A stretch of 42,532 bases of DNA. Origin: Plebeiibacterium sediminum. Lineage in GTDB: Bacteria; Bacteroidota; Bacteroidia; Bacteroidales; Marinilabiliaceae. The notes under the pieces are model-generated. The model saw nothing but the letters and a program-made list of their open reading frames with translations. It did no database searches and was not told the origin of the DNA. The stretch lies in NCBI RefSeq assembly GCF_026013605.1, contig NZ_JAPDPJ010000053.1, positions 1 through 42,532 on the forward strand, in the 5' to 3' direction. Of this stretch, positions 7,494-17,303 are shown piece after piece; position 1 is the first letter of the stretch, and every line of letters starts with the position of its first letter. The position numbers and the translations under genes were made by a program.

Positions 7494-9530
7494 ATGGATA
7501 ATTTTAAAAGAACACTTGTTACCACCGCACTTCCATATGCAAATGGACCGGTTCATATAGGTCACCTGGCAGGAGTTTATGTACCTGCAGATATTTATGT
7601 AAGATATCTTAGAATGAAGGGAGAGGATGTATTGCTTATTGGAGGTTCTGATGAACATGGTGTTCCTATCACTTTAAAAGCTAAAAACGAAGGAGTAACC
7701 CCTCAGGATATCGTAGACAGATATCATGGAATTATTAAAAAGTCTTTCCAGGAGTTTGGTATTACCTTTGACATTTATTCCAGAACGACTACAGAAACTC
7801 ATTATAAAACAGCATCTGAATTTTTTAAAACGCTTTATGATAAAGGTGAGTTTATTGAAAAAGAATCAGATCAATATTACGATGAAGAAGCAAAGCAGTT
7901 TTTAGCTGACAGATATATTACAGGAACTTGTCCGCATTGTGGGAACGAAGGGGCTTATGGCGACCAATGTGAAAGTTGCGGAACTTCTTTAAATGCTACT
8001 GATTTAATAAATCCGGTTTCGGTTATCTCTGGTAGTGTACCTGTTGTTAGAAAAACCAAACACTGGTATTTGCCTTTGGATAAGCACGAGCCGTTTTTAA
8101 AGAAATGGATTTTAGAGGATCATAAAGAATGGAAGGCAAATGTTTACGGACAGTGTAAATCATGGATTGATCAAGGTTTGCAACCTCGTGCAGTAAGTCG
8201 TGATTTGGATTGGGGAGTTCCGGTTCCTGTTGATGGAGCGGATGGTAAAGTGCTTTATGTTTGGTTCGATGCTCCGATTGGATATATTTCAGCTACAAAG
8301 GAATTAACTCCGGAGTGGGAAAAATACTGGAAAGATAAAGAAACCAAGTTGCTTCACTTTATTGGTAAAGATAATATTGTGTTTCACTGTATTGTATTTC
8401 CATCAATGCTAAAAGCTGAAGGATCATTTAATCTACCTGAAAATGTTCCTGCTAACGAATTCTTAAATCTTGAAGGAGATAAAATTTCAACTTCACGAAA
8501 TTGGGCAGTATGGTTACACGAGTATCTTGAAGATTTTAAAGATCAGCAAGATGTATTGCGTTATGTTTTGGCAGCAAACGCTCCTGAAACAAAAGATAAT
8601 GACTTTACCTGGAAAGATTTTCAGGCCCGAAATAATAATGAGCTTGTAGCCATTTTAGGAAACTTTGTGAACAGAGCAATTGTTTTAACACATAAGTATT
8701 ATGATGGTAAAACGCCTGAAATGGGTTCTGTTGTTGAGGATTTTGACAAGCAAAGTCTTGAAGAAATCTCAGTAATCGTTAATAAAGTTCAGTCTAGCCT
8801 GGATCAATATCGTTTCCGCGAAGCGATCAAAGAAATGATGAATTTGGCTCGATTAGGTAACAAATATTTGGCAGATACAGAGCCTTGGAAATTGATTAAA
8901 ACAGATGAGGAAAGAGTAAAGACAATTATGTATGTGTCATTACAAATTACTGCAAATCTATCTGTTTTAATGGAACCATTCTTGCCATTTAGTGCTGTTA
9001 AATTACAGAATATGATTAATTTATCTGACGTAAATTGGTCAGATCTGGGAAAAACTGATTTATTGAAAGCTGGTCATGTGATTAATAAGCCTGAATTGTT
9101 ATTTGCTAAAATTGAGGATGAAACCATTCAAACGCAATTAGATAAATTACAGGCCACAAAAACAGCAAATGAAGCAGCTGCAAAAACAGCTGCGCCAGCT
9201 AAAGAGAATATTTCATTTGATGATTTTACGAAGATGGATATTCGGATTGGAACCATTTTGGAAGCTGAAAAAGTAGCAAAAACTAAAAAGCTTTTAAAAT
9301 TATTGATCGATACAGGTATTGATAAAAGAACTGTTGTTTCGGGTATTGCAGAATATTATAAACCTGAAGATATTATTGGAAAACAAGTAAGTATTTTGGT
9401 AAATCTTGCTCCAAGAAATATTAAAGGTATAGAATCTCAGGGAATGATTTTAATGGGAGAGGATGCTAATGGCGAATTGGTATTTGTACAACCATCAAAA
9501 GATATAAAAGCTGGCTCAGAAGTAAGATAA
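7494..9530 (+). CDS. metG: Methionine--tRNA ligase with C-terminal tRNA-binding domain
   Basis: This cytosolic enzyme charges tRNA-Met. The 678-residue length fits the long MetG form. Visible parts are the HIGH signature (residues 21-24), a zinc knuckle with C146, C149, C159 and C162, the KMSKS-equivalent KISTS (residues 330-334), the anticodon-binding helical domain, an Ala/Lys/Thr-rich linker near residues 550-570, and a C-terminal Trbp111-like OB domain containing [15 protein letters not shown]. The gene is alone on its strand and is followed by a bidirectional terminator shared with the convergent HU/SPOR gene. Confidence 0.98.
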   Translation: MDNFKRTLVTTALPYANGPVHIGHLAGVYVPADIYVRYLRMKGEDVLLIGGSDEHGVPITLKAKNEGVTPQDIVDRYHGIIKKSFQEFGITFDIYSRTTTETHYKTASEFFKTLYDKGEFIEKESDQYYDEEAKQFLADRYITGTCPHCGNEGAYGDQCESCGTSLNATDLINPVSVISGSVPVVRKTKHWYLPLDKHEPFLKKWILEDHKEWKANVYGQCKSWIDQGLQPRAVSRDLDWGVPVPVDGADGKVLYVWFDAPIGYISATKELTPEWEKYWKDKETKLLHFIGKDNIVFHCIVFPSMLKAEGSFNLPENVPANEFLNLEGDKISTSRNWAVWLHEYLEDFKDQQDVLRYVLAANAPETKDNDFTWKDFQARNNNELVAILGNFVNRAIVLTHKYYDGKTPEMGSVVEDFDKQSLEEISVIVNKVQSSLDQYRFREAIKEMMNLARLGNKYLADTEPWKLIKTDEERVKTIMYVSLQITANLSVLMEPFLPFSAVKLQNMINLSDVNWSDLGKTDLLKAGHVINKPELLFAKIEDETIQTQLDKLQATKTANEAAAKTAAPAKENISFDDFTKMDIRIGTILEAEKVAKTKKLLKLLIDTGIDKRTVVSGIAEYYKPEDIIGKQVSILVNLAPRNIKGIESQGMILMGEDANGELVFVQPSKDIKAGSEVR

Positions 9531-9556
9531 TTATCGTACAAAACAGGATATAAAAA

Positions 9557-9590
9557 CAAAGGCTGCTAATTTTAGCAGCCTTTGTTGTAT
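9557..9590. terminator. Bidirectional terminator between metG and the HU/SPOR gene
   Basis: A perfect 12-bp stem, CAAAGGCTGCTA (9557-9568) and its complement (9573-9584), has a four-base loop. On the minus strand it is followed by TTTTTAT, so it best serves the HU/SPOR gene; on the plus strand the T-tract is short. Confidence 0.8.
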
Positions 9591-9623
9591 ATAGAATATT
9601 ACGTTATTTCAGTATTTTACTTT

Positions 9624-10571
9624 TTATTGTTTAGTAAATAACCAGGCCGAGCTGTAGCCATTAACTCTACGGTATTTGTCTAGTGCTTCACTTGCCTCGT
9701 CTTTATCTGAAAATGCTTCAAGTGATACTCTGAATCGGCCTTTGTTGCTATTTAAAATTTCTGCGGAATTAATACCTCTTTTGTTAAGTTTATTGATGAA
9801 GTCTAAAGCCGGTTTTTCGTACTTAAAACTTCCGCCAATAATAAAGTATTTGTTTTCTGGTATTATTTTCGTTTCAGCAGGTTCAGTTAGGGTTGTTTCT
9901 TCCTTAACTACGTTTGTAGGCTCTACAACAGGTGTAACTACTTCTGTAATAGAAGGAGTATTTGCAGTGGTAGTTTCAAGTTGAGGAATCATGTCAGAAA
10001 ATGAACTAAACTGAGATGTTTTTTCTATTTCAGGAGAAATAAACATTAAACCTAAAACCAAAGTAATACTAGCAGCAATCTGACGAACGCTTCTGGATTG
10101 TAAGGTCTTTCTTACCAGATGTCTTGATCTGTCGTTCAGTTCTTTTTCTTGTTCAAGAGTATTGAAATGGAAGGTGCTTAAACCAAAACTTTCAGTTGCA
10201 AACGAATTTTCTTTCTCTGCAATAAAGTATGGATTACCCTGGTTATCCGCTTTTAAATTACCAATGGTAGCAAATCGAAGTGTTTCACCTTTAACGAGTT
10301 GATACTTAAGGATGCTAATGTGTTTTAGTAATAAGTCCTGGACTTCCTCGTAAGGCATTTTTTCGCACTTAGAAATGTAATTAATTAAAAGTCCATCGTT
10401 GTGCGATAAGCTTCTATTAAATCCAATTTCTCTACTTGGGGGATTAAAAATCCCGGTTTTCTCATTGAACTGTGCTGAAATATTATTTGCAACAAATCCA
10501 CCTAGATTTGGAACAATTACACAGTCGTACTGATATAATAGTTCTGATATGTGTTTTTCAAGATTAAGCAT
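9624..10571 (-). CDS. HU-CCDC81 and SPOR domain protein
   Basis: The 315-residue protein begins with two HU-like CCDC81-type domains (about residues 1-135, including DCVIVPNLGGFV and NPPSREIGFN, both typical of this Bacteroidota family). A single transmembrane segment follows near residues 162-180, then a Thr/Val/Pro/Glu-rich linker and a C-terminal SPOR domain (about residues 238-315). SPOR domains bind denuded peptidoglycan at division sites, so the protein probably links a cytosolic HU-like part to the septal cell wall. A role in division or envelope organisation is inference. It is a single gene, divergent from galE. Confidence 0.9.
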   Translation of the reverse strand: MLNLEKHISELLYQYDCVIVPNLGGFVANNISAQFNEKTGIFNPPSREIGFNRSLSHNDGLLINYISKCEKMPYEEVQDLLLKHISILKYQLVKGETLRFATIGNLKADNQGNPYFIAEKENSFATESFGLSTFHFNTLEQEKELNDRSRHLVRKTLQSRSVRQIAASITLVLGLMFISPEIEKTSQFSSFSDMIPQLETTTANTPSITEVVTPVVEPTNVVKEETTLTEPAETKIIPENKYFIIGGSFKYEKPALDFINKLNKRGINSAEILNSNKGRFRVSLEAFSDKDEASEALDKYRRVNGYSSAWLFTKQ

Positions 10572-10722
10572 AATGCAAAAATAATAAAATTATAGATGAA
10601 TGTACATACCTCTTTTTAACACCTGTTGATAATATGTTGAAAATAAGATAAAACCGACTAGTACCCACCTGTTTATAATATTTATAAACAGTGTGTTATA
10701 AATATATATTCTGTAAAACATG

Positions 10723-10752
10723 TTTGTAATGACGAGTATTTTATTACTTTTA
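10723..10752 (+). promoter_or_regulatory. Candidate Bacteroidota-type promoter for galE
   Basis: TTTG (10723-10726), an 18-base spacer and TACTTTTA (10745-10752; seven of eight matches to TAnnTTTG). Transcription would start near 10759, about 29 bases before the galE ATG. An inverted repeat GTTTATA/TATAAAC (10671-10689) lies just upstream. Confidence 0.4.
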
Positions 10753-10787
10753 CGTTCATAATTAACAGAAGTTTTAATTTTAAATAT

Positions 10788-11816
10788 ATGAGCAAGCAAA
10801 TATTAGTTACTGGTGGAACTGGTTATATTGGTTCACATACTGTGGTTGAATTACAAAATTCAGGTTTTGATGTTGTAATTGTAGATGACCTTTCAAATTC
10901 TCAAATAGAGGTTTTGGATAACATTGAGAAGATTACAGGAATTCGACCTGCATTTGAAAAATTTGATTTGTCTGACAGTGTTTTAACAGATCAATTTTTT
11001 AATAAGTATACAAATATTGAAGCAATTATTCATTTTGCTGCATTTAAAGCGGTTGGTGAATCAGTTCAAAAACCATTGGAATATTACAGAAATAATATTA
11101 ATTCCTTGCTTAATTTATTAACAGGAATGAAGAAGTATGGTGTGAAACATATGGTATTTTCTTCTTCTTGTACGGTTTACGGACAGCCAGATAAATTACC
11201 TGTAACAGAAGCTACTCCGAGAAAAGAAGCCGAATCGCCTTATGGAAACACAAAAGCTATTTGTGAGGATATTATGCGCGATTTCTGTAAAACTAATGAA
11301 GATTTAAATTGTATTGCTCTTCGTTATTTTAATCCGATTGGAGCTCATGAATCAGGATTGATTGGTGAATTCCCTGTAGGCGTTCCAAACAACCTAGTAC
11401 CTTTTATTACGCAAACAGCAGCTGGCTTGAGAGAAGAGTTAAGCATTTTTGGAGATGATTATGATACTCCGGATGGAACAGCAATTCGCGATTATATTAA
11501 TGTTGTTGATTTAGCAAAAGCACATGTTGTTGCAATTAACAGATTAATTGAAGATAAAAAGAAAAGTAATTATGAATTCTTCAATGTGGGTACTGGTGAA
11601 GGTTATTCTGTAATGCAGTTGGTGAAAGCTTTTATTGAAGTTACAGGAGTTGATTTAAAATATAAAATCGTTGGAAGACGAGGTGGTGATATTGAAAAGA
11701 TTTGGGCCGATACAACTTATGGAAATACAGAGTTAGGCTGGAAATCAGAAAAGACACTTGAAGAAACATTGGCTTCTGCATGGAAATGGGAAAAAAATGT
11801 AAGAGGATTAAACTAA
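10788..11816 (+). CDS. galE: UDP-glucose 4-epimerase
   Basis: GalE interconverts UDP-glucose and UDP-galactose using bound NAD. The 342-residue protein has the TGGTGYIGSHT dinucleotide motif at the N-terminus, the FSSSCTVYG strand, and the catalytic YxxxK as YGNTK. The C-terminal sugar-nucleotide-binding part includes RYFNPIGAH, GDDYDTPDGTAIRDYI and VGRRGGD, which are specific to GalE among extended SDRs. It ends at a strong terminator and is followed by rfbB. Together with rfbB and the YfhO gene it suggests an envelope polysaccharide supply block. Confidence 0.96.
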   Translation: MSKQILVTGGTGYIGSHTVVELQNSGFDVVIVDDLSNSQIEVLDNIEKITGIRPAFEKFDLSDSVLTDQFFNKYTNIEAIIHFAAFKAVGESVQKPLEYYRNNINSLLNLLTGMKKYGVKHMVFSSSCTVYGQPDKLPVTEATPRKEAESPYGNTKAICEDIMRDFCKTNEDLNCIALRYFNPIGAHESGLIGEFPVGVPNNLVPFITQTAAGLREELSIFGDDYDTPDGTAIRDYINVVDLAKAHVVAINRLIEDKKKSNYEFFNVGTGEGYSVMQLVKAFIEVTGVDLKYKIVGRRGGDIEKIWADTTYGNTELGWKSEKTLEETLASAWKWEKNVRGLN

Positions 11817-11839
11817 AATTCTTCAGATAAATATTTAAG

Positions 11840-11872
11840 AGGTTGTTCTATTGCAGAACAACCTTTTTTTTT
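11840..11872 (+). terminator. Terminator after galE
   Basis: AGGTTGTTCT (11840-11849), a five-base loop and the exact complement (11855-11864) are followed by an uninterrupted T-run. Confidence 0.93.
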
Positions 11873-11931
11873 ATCCTCAATAGTCATATCTTGCAGAGAA
11901 TTTAAGTCCCATGTAAATATAAAATAAACTA

Positions 11932-12984
11932 ATGAAGAAGATTTTAATTACTGGAGGAGCTGGTTTTATCGGTTCTCATGTTGTACGATTATTTGTAAAG
12001 AATTATCCCGAATATCAAATATTTAATTTGGATGCATTAACGTATGCTGGTAATTTAGAAAATTTAAAAGATATAGAGGCTGAACCAAATTATACATTTA
12101 TTAAAGCTGATATTGTTGATGAAGCCTTGATGAAAGATCTGTTTGAGCAGTATCAGTTCGATGGAGTGATTCATTTGGCTGCTGAATCTCATGTCGACCG
12201 TTCTATATCTGATCCACTATCGTTTATTAAAACAAATATTTTAGGGACAGTAAATCTCCTAAATGCAGCCAGAGCCGTTTGGAATGGCAATTTTGAAGGG
12301 AAACTGTTCTATCATATTTCTACAGATGAGGTATATGGATCTTTAGGTGAAGAAGGTTTGTTTACGGAAACAACAGCTTATGATCCAAGAAGTCCGTATT
12401 CTTCTTCAAAAGCTAGTAGTGATCATTTAGTTAGAGCCTATTATCATACTTATGGAATGCCGGTTGTAGTATCAAATTGTTCCAATAATTATGGACCAAA
12501 TCAGTTTCCGGAAAAATTAATTCCACTTGCTATCAATAATATTAAAAAAATGAAGTCTATTCCAATATATGGTAAAGGTGAAAATATACGGGATTGGCTT
12601 TATGTAATCGATCATGCCAATGCTATAGATATGATTTTTCATAAGGGAACAACTGGTGAAACATATAATATTGGAGGAATCAATGAATGGAAGAACATTG
12701 ATCTAATTAAAAAGATGTGTGAAGTATTGGATCGAAAATTAGAAAGAGAGCCTGGAACTTCTGCTTCATTAATCACTTTTGTTAAAGATAGAGCAGGGCA
12801 TGATATGCGATATGCAATCGACTCTTCTAAGTTAATGAAAGAATTGGGATGGAAACCATCATTACAGTTCGAGGAAGGTATTGAAAAAACGATTGAATGG
12901 TATCTGGAAAATGAAGAATGGATGAACCGGATTACCGATGGAACATATGAAAAGTATTACGAAAGTCAATACGAGAAAAGATAG
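11932..12984 (+). CDS. rfbB: dTDP-glucose 4,6-dehydratase
   Basis: The enzyme converts dTDP-glucose to dTDP-4-keto-6-deoxyglucose, the second step towards dTDP-rhamnose and related sugars. The 350-residue protein has TGGAGFIGSHVV at the N-terminus, the LAAESHVDRSI block, STDEVYGSLG, the catalytic YSSSK and the downstream SNCSNNYGP stretch, all typical of RmlB/RfbB. The other rml genes (rfbA, rfbC, rfbD) are not in the window. It is flanked by terminators on both sides (11840-11872 and 12992-13019) and is therefore probably transcribed alone. Confidence 0.95.
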   Translation: MKKILITGGAGFIGSHVVRLFVKNYPEYQIFNLDALTYAGNLENLKDIEAEPNYTFIKADIVDEALMKDLFEQYQFDGVIHLAAESHVDRSISDPLSFIKTNILGTVNLLNAARAVWNGNFEGKLFYHISTDEVYGSLGEEGLFTETTAYDPRSPYSSSKASSDHLVRAYYHTYGMPVVVSNCSNNYGPNQFPEKLIPLAINNIKKMKSIPIYGKGENIRDWLYVIDHANAIDMIFHKGTTGETYNIGGINEWKNIDLIKKMCEVLDRKLEREPGTSASLITFVKDRAGHDMRYAIDSSKLMKELGWKPSLQFEEGIEKTIEWYLENEEWMNRITDGTYEKYYESQYEKR

Positions 12985-12991
12985 TAAATAA

Positions 12992-13019
12992 AAAGAGGGA
13001 TGAATAATCCCTCTTTTTT
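12992..13019 (+). terminator. Terminator after rfbB
   Basis: AAAGAGGGA (12992-13000), a seven-base loop and TCCCTCTTT (13008-13016) run into a T-tract. Confidence 0.9.
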
Positions 13020-13358
13020 GTTAACTCGACTATGTTTAAACTATCATTGAAAAAGTATGATCAAAAATAATGTTGTTTAAAATTAGCCGAAATGACATTC
13101 ATTTCGGCTAATAAACTTAAACCCTAACCTAATGTGTGAAAAACGCTTTTGCCTTTCAAATATGAATATTGCAAAGAGCATGCCATAAAATATGAAATCC
13201 ATTCAATTAACATCAGTTAATAAATAGTGGTGTAATCATTTGAAATATAATTTGTACATCTAATTATAGGTTGAACAAGTAATGCAAGAATAGAATTCTG
13301 CGATAATTGCAGAGTATTGGGTTTTTGTATATTTTTAGCACTTCAAAAATGTAAAATC
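13020..13358. other. Intergenic region before YfhO with hairpin and leader-like sequence
   Basis: This gene-poor stretch holds a perfect 14-bp hairpin with a three-base loop (13082-13112; arm TTAGCCGAAATGA) that lacks a plus-strand T-run. Next come a CT-A-A-C-C-rich leader-like sequence (about 13116-13133) and an 18-codon reading frame starting with ATG at 13133. The YfhO promoter candidate is at 13307-13337. No RNA gene was recognised. Confidence 0.5.
13307..13337 (+). promoter_or_regulatory. Candidate promoter for the YfhO gene
   Basis: TTG (13307-13309), a 20-base spacer and TATTTTTA (13330-13337; seven of eight matches to TAnnTTTG). Transcription would start near 13344, downstream of the ATG at 13317, which favours translation from 13359. 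Confidence 0.35.
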
Positions 13359-15875
13359 ATGATAGACAAGTTTAAATCACTACTTCCTTATATTGGTTCG
13401 GTTGTATTGTTTGTGGTATTGAGTTTTGCTTATTTTAGTCCTGTATTGGAGAATAAGGAATTGCCTCAATTAGATCAAAGTCATGCCATTGGTATGGCGC
13501 AAGAGCTTAAATCCTATGAAGCAAAAACCGGAGAAAAATCGCAATGGACAAATAGTATGTTTGGAGGAATGCCTGCATACCAAATAAAAGGCGATTCATC
13601 CAAAAATATTTATTCATATATCAATAGAATAACACGATTGGGCTTACCATATAAAACTGTAGCCATATTGTTTTTATATCTGTTAGGGTTTTATATCTTT
13701 TTATTGAGCTGTAAGGTTGATAAATGGATGAGTTTGATAGGGGCTATTGCCTTTGCCTTTGGGTCCTATAATCTTATTATAATAATAGCAGGTCATATCA
13801 CCAAGGCCTATACCATTGGTTTAATGGCACCTGTAGTTGCAGGAGTTCTATTCACATATAACAGAAATAAATGGATAGGAGGGTTGTTTACAGCAATAGC
13901 ACTGGGATTACAGATTGCTTATAATCACGTTCAAATTACATATTACCTGGCTTTGTTGGTCGGCATCATTGTAATATCGAGATTTATTTATGCTTTGATT
14001 GAAAAATCGTTGCCAAAGTTTGCAACATCAACAGCTGTGCTTGTTGTAGCTGCTTTTTTAGCCATATTACCTAATATTTCAAATTTGTGGACAACCTATG
14101 AATACGGAAAATACAGTATTAGAGGGAAGTCTGATTTGGAAGCAAAAGACGGAGATAAAGCCCACAGTGGTTTGGATAAAGATTATGCCTTGGACTGGAG
14201 TTTAGAGCCGATCGGAACATGGACTTTGTTAGTTCCTAATGCCGTAGGAGGAGCTTCAGAGGCTATTGGAAATAATAAGCAGATCCTGGAAAAAGTTGAT
14301 AGTCAGTTTAGAGAAACTGTTGCAGGACAAAGTCAATACTGGGGAGGAAGAACCTTTACTTCGGGACCAGTGTATGCCGGAGCCATTATTTGTTTCTTGT
14401 TTATGCTAGGTGTTTTCTTTTTTAGAGGGCCAGATAAATGGTGGTTAATAGCCGGAACTATTTTTTCATTCTTTTTAGCATGGGGTAAGCATTTTTCAGG
14501 TTTTACAGACCTTATGTTTTACCATTTTCCGTTGTACAATAAGTTTAGGACTGTTGAAATGGCTATGGTTATCGCATCTTTCACAATTCCTACATTAGGA
14601 TTTTTAGGTTTAAGAGAGGTGTATAATAATCCAAACCTGATTAAAGAAAAAAGTTGGAAGTTTCTAGCTGCTTTTGGATTAACAGGTGGAGTTAGTTTGT
14701 TGTTTTATTTATTCCCTGCCGTATTCTTTGATTTTATTAGCGATATGGAATTAAGTGCCATATTACAACAGAAGCAGCAATATATTCAGCAAAATGCAGC
14801 TCAGGCAGCACAGGTAACAGAGTACTTTAATGGTTTACTTTATAATTTGAAAGTAGCTCGTATGGCCTTGTTAAAGGCTGATGCCTTTAGAAGTTTTGCT
14901 TTTATTTTAATTGCTTCAGGATCTTTATGGTTGTATGCAACCAATAAGCTACCTAAAAAATATGTGATTTGGGGCTTAGGTTTGCTGATTATTATCGATT
15001 TATGGAGTGTAGATAAGAGATATTTAAATAACGATCATTTTCAAAGTGCAAGAAAAGTTAATAAAACATTCGAGTTAACACCTTCCGATATTGCTATTAA
15101 TGCTGATAAAAAAGAGGGAGATCGGGTTTTCACCATTTACAGAAATCCTTTTACGGAAGTTAATACCTCTTATCATCACCAATCGATTGGAGGTTTCCAT
15201 GGGGCTAAATTAAGAAGATATCAGGATATCATTGATTATTACCTGGCTAAAGACTGGCAAACGCTTACATCAACACTTCAAACGCAAGGAGATGACCAAA
15301 CTATTCAGCAAAAGCTTTCAGAAATGCCTGCTTTAAATATGCTGAATGGTAAGTATATTGTTTATAATCCTAATGTAGAACCTATTGTAAATACAAATAC
15401 ATGGGGTGATGTTTGGTTTGTAAAAGAAACCTATCCGGTTCAATCCCCTGATGCCGCTATTGATGCGATTGGCTATGTTGATTTAAAGGACAAAGCTATC
15501 GTAAATGTTTCTGAATTTTCTGCGCTAAATGATTATAAGGTAGATTCAATTCAGGGAAGCATTAAGCTGACTGAATATGAACCTAATCTTTTAAAATATC
15601 AATATGAGGCAGCGCAAAGTCAGGTAGCGGTATTTTCGCAAATCTACTATCCTAAAGGATGGAATGCTTATTTAGATGGTAAGCCTGTTGATATTTACAG
15701 AGCAAACTATATTTTGCGTGCAGTTAAACTTCCTTCAGGAAATCACGAGTTAGTGTTTAAGTTTGAGCCAAAATCATATCAGATGGGACAACTTTTAGCA
15801 TTGATTAGTTCCTTAATAGTAATACTGCTTGTAGCTGTTGTTGGATTTAAATTATGGAAAGAAAAGAAATTATAA
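13359..15875 (+). CDS. YfhO family polytopic membrane protein
   Basis: The 838-residue product (from the ATG at 13359) is a large membrane protein. It has many hydrophobic segments over about residues 8-560, a soluble domain (about 560-805) and a final transmembrane segment near the C-terminus. The early motif containing LPQLDQSHAIGMAQEL and SQWTNSMFGGMPAYQ is typical of the Bacteroidota YfhO group. Firmicute relatives act in glycosylation of envelope polymers and resemble GT-C glycosyltransferases; the substrate here is unknown. An upstream ATG at 13317 would precede the predicted transcription start and add 14 atypical residues. The galE and rfbB genes lie upstream, but terminators separate them. 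Confidence 0.88.
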   Translation: MIDKFKSLLPYIGSVVLFVVLSFAYFSPVLENKELPQLDQSHAIGMAQELKSYEAKTGEKSQWTNSMFGGMPAYQIKGDSSKNIYSYINRITRLGLPYKTVAILFLYLLGFYIFLLSCKVDKWMSLIGAIAFAFGSYNLIIIIAGHITKAYTIGLMAPVVAGVLFTYNRNKWIGGLFTAIALGLQIAYNHVQITYYLALLVGIIVISRFIYALIEKSLPKFATSTAVLVVAAFLAILPNISNLWTTYEYGKYSIRGKSDLEAKDGDKAHSGLDKDYALDWSLEPIGTWTLLVPNAVGGASEAIGNNKQILEKVDSQFRETVAGQSQYWGGRTFTSGPVYAGAIICFLFMLGVFFFRGPDKWWLIAGTIFSFFLAWGKHFSGFTDLMFYHFPLYNKFRTVEMAMVIASFTIPTLGFLGLREVYNNPNLIKEKSWKFLAAFGLTGGVSLLFYLFPAVFFDFISDMELSAILQQKQQYIQQNAAQAAQVTEYFNGLLYNLKVARMALLKADAFRSFAFILIASGSLWLYATNKLPKKYVIWGLGLLIIIDLWSVDKRYLNNDHFQSARKVNKTFELTPSDIAINADKKEGDRVFTIYRNPFTEVNTSYHHQSIGGFHGAKLRRYQDIIDYYLAKDWQTLTSTLQTQGDDQTIQQKLSEMPALNMLNGKYIVYNPNVEPIVNTNTWGDVWFVKETYPVQSPDAAIDAIGYVDLKDKAIVNVSEFSALNDYKVDSIQGSIKLTEYEPNLLKYQYEAAQSQVAVFSQIYYPKGWNAYLDGKPVDIYRANYILRAVKLPSGNHELVFKFEPKSYQMGQLLALISSLIVILLVAVVGFKLWKEKKL

Positions 15876-15923
15876 CAAATACTTTTACCAGTTAAGGTAA
15901 ATTCAGGTTGAGAGAAAAGTGAT

Positions 15924-15955
15924 AAGGAAGTTGATTCAGTCAGCTTCCTTTTTTT
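15924..15955 (+). terminator. Terminator after the YfhO gene
   Basis: AAGGAAGTTGA (15924-15934) pairs with TCAGCTTCCTT (15940-15950), with one G-T wobble, and is followed by a T-run. The T-run overlaps the stop codon of the convergent phosphatase gene. Confidence 0.88.
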
Positions 15956-17186
15956 ATTTAAATTGAATGGCGGTTATTGAAATATCGTCAAATACGGAAC
16001 CAATCTCAAGTTGTTCGTTGATTAAATTTTTAAGTTGCTGCATGTTCTTTTCAACATCATATTTATTCGAGATGATGTCTTCAATGGCCTGCATTCCAGA
16101 CTCAACTTCGCCTCCAGTCTCAAGCTCAACCAACCCGTCTGTAAAAGCTAAAAATTTAGCTTCGTGAGGAATCTTGATTTTACCAACTTCCACAGCTGGA
16201 ATTTCGTCTAGCATACCCAAACCGATACAACCTTTATCAAGATTAACCAATTGTCTTTTTTTAGGGTCAAATAGCATTGGAGGCAGGTGACCAGCATTAA
16301 TGTAGGATAACTTTCGGGTAATTGTATTGTATTTACCCAAAAACATGGTGATGAACTTTTCGCTGTTGGCACTTTGGTTAACCTTTTGATTGAGCATATG
16401 TGCTAACTTCTTAAGGTTAATGCCAGGTGTAAATAATGCACGAAAAACTGCCTGAAAATTTGACATTAGCATTGCTGCAGAGATTCCTTTTCCGGAAACG
16501 TCAGCAATACAAAATCCTAACACATTTTTCGATAACTTAATAAAGTCATAATAATCACCTCCAACTTCAAATTGAGGATGGTAAAAGGTGTGTATGCTAT
16601 ATTTGGTGCTAATCGGTAAATGATTATCAGCCGGAACCAATTGCGTTTGAATTCTTGAAGCCAGTTCCATCTCTTTGCGCATGACCTCTTGTTCAAGTAA
16701 TTCTTCCTGCATTCGTTTGTTTTCAATAAAAACAATGATCAGGTTTGATATAATTTGAATTAACTTGAGATGTTTAATGGTTGGACTAATGCCCTGATGC
16801 TCTTCATCAACATCACCAATTAAAACAAAACCAATGGCTTTAAATCTGTGAAAAAGTGGAATTACTGCATCAAATCCTTTAAGTTGTGGAGGATGAGAAA
16901 TGGTAATGTTTTCAATGTTTTTGTATTGTGTGAGGTCTCTGTCAACATTAATATCTAAAACTTCATTCTTATTCACTCCGGAATTTAACAGGTTCTTCCA
17001 TTTACCATTAATCTGAGTGAATACCAATACTTTCCCAACTTCTAACTCTTCTCTTAGAAGTATTTCAAACTCCGAAAGCAGGTCGTCAATGCTGTGATCC
17101 TCATTTATAGTTTGAGCAATATCCAACAAAATATTTAACCTGTCTTTAAAAAGTCTTAGTCTTTTTTTCTGAAGCTGGGTTACCAT
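15954..17186 (-). CDS. GAF-like/PP2C SpoIIE-type serine phosphatase
   Basis: The 410-residue cytosolic protein has a GAF-like sensory region (about residues 20-155), a short coiled coil (155-180) and a SpoIIE-type PP2C phosphatase domain (about 185-410). Metal-binding aspartates are visible in GGDYYDF (D211, D214), IADVSGKG (D229) and a C-terminal FTDGLVE block. RsbU-like phosphatases of this kind typically dephosphorylate an anti-sigma-factor antagonist. No such partner (STAS protein or anti-sigma kinase) is encoded nearby, so the target is unknown. It lies downstream of efp on the same strand, but the efp terminator intervenes. Confidence 0.9.
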   Translation of the reverse strand: MVTQLQKKRLRLFKDRLNILLDIAQTINEDHSIDDLLSEFEILLREELEVGKVLVFTQINGKWKNLLNSGVNKNEVLDINVDRDLTQYKNIENITISHPPQLKGFDAVIPLFHRFKAIGFVLIGDVDEEHQGISPTIKHLKLIQIISNLIIVFIENKRMQEELLEQEVMRKEMELASRIQTQLVPADNHLPISTKYSIHTFYHPQFEVGGDYYDFIKLSKNVLGFCIADVSGKGISAAMLMSNFQAVFRALFTPGINLKKLAHMLNQKVNQSANSEKFITMFLGKYNTITRKLSYINAGHLPPMLFDPKKRQLVNLDKGCIGLGMLDEIPAVEVGKIKIPHEAKFLAFTDGLVELETGGEVESGMQAIEDIISNKYDVEKNMQQLKNLINEQLEIGSVFDDISITAIQFK

Positions 17187-17255
17187 TTGCTATACTTAAA
17201 ATCTTTAATTGGTAAGTTATTAAATTTTTTAATGCGAAAACAGTTTGTTTATGAA

Positions 17256-17285
17256 TAAAAAAGCCCTGTTCGCATAAACAGGGCT
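17256..17285 (-). terminator. Terminator after efp
   Basis: On the minus strand AGCCCTGTT and AACAGGGCT form a stem that is followed by a T-run. It lies 19 bases past the efp stop. Confidence 0.9.
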
Positions 17286-17303
17286 CCTTGTATGTTTTGT
17301 GAT

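Noticed and set aside
10576-10583. An exact TATTTTTG box just before the HU/SPOR start
   Set aside because: It would place the transcription start at the ATG itself, and no TTG lies at the right distance. Such boxes occur by chance in AT-rich spacers.
10590-10799. A 69-codon minus-strand frame between the HU/SPOR and galE genes
   Set aside because: It overlaps the galE promoter candidate and start codon, has no family look, and consists mostly of AT-rich hydrophobic codons.
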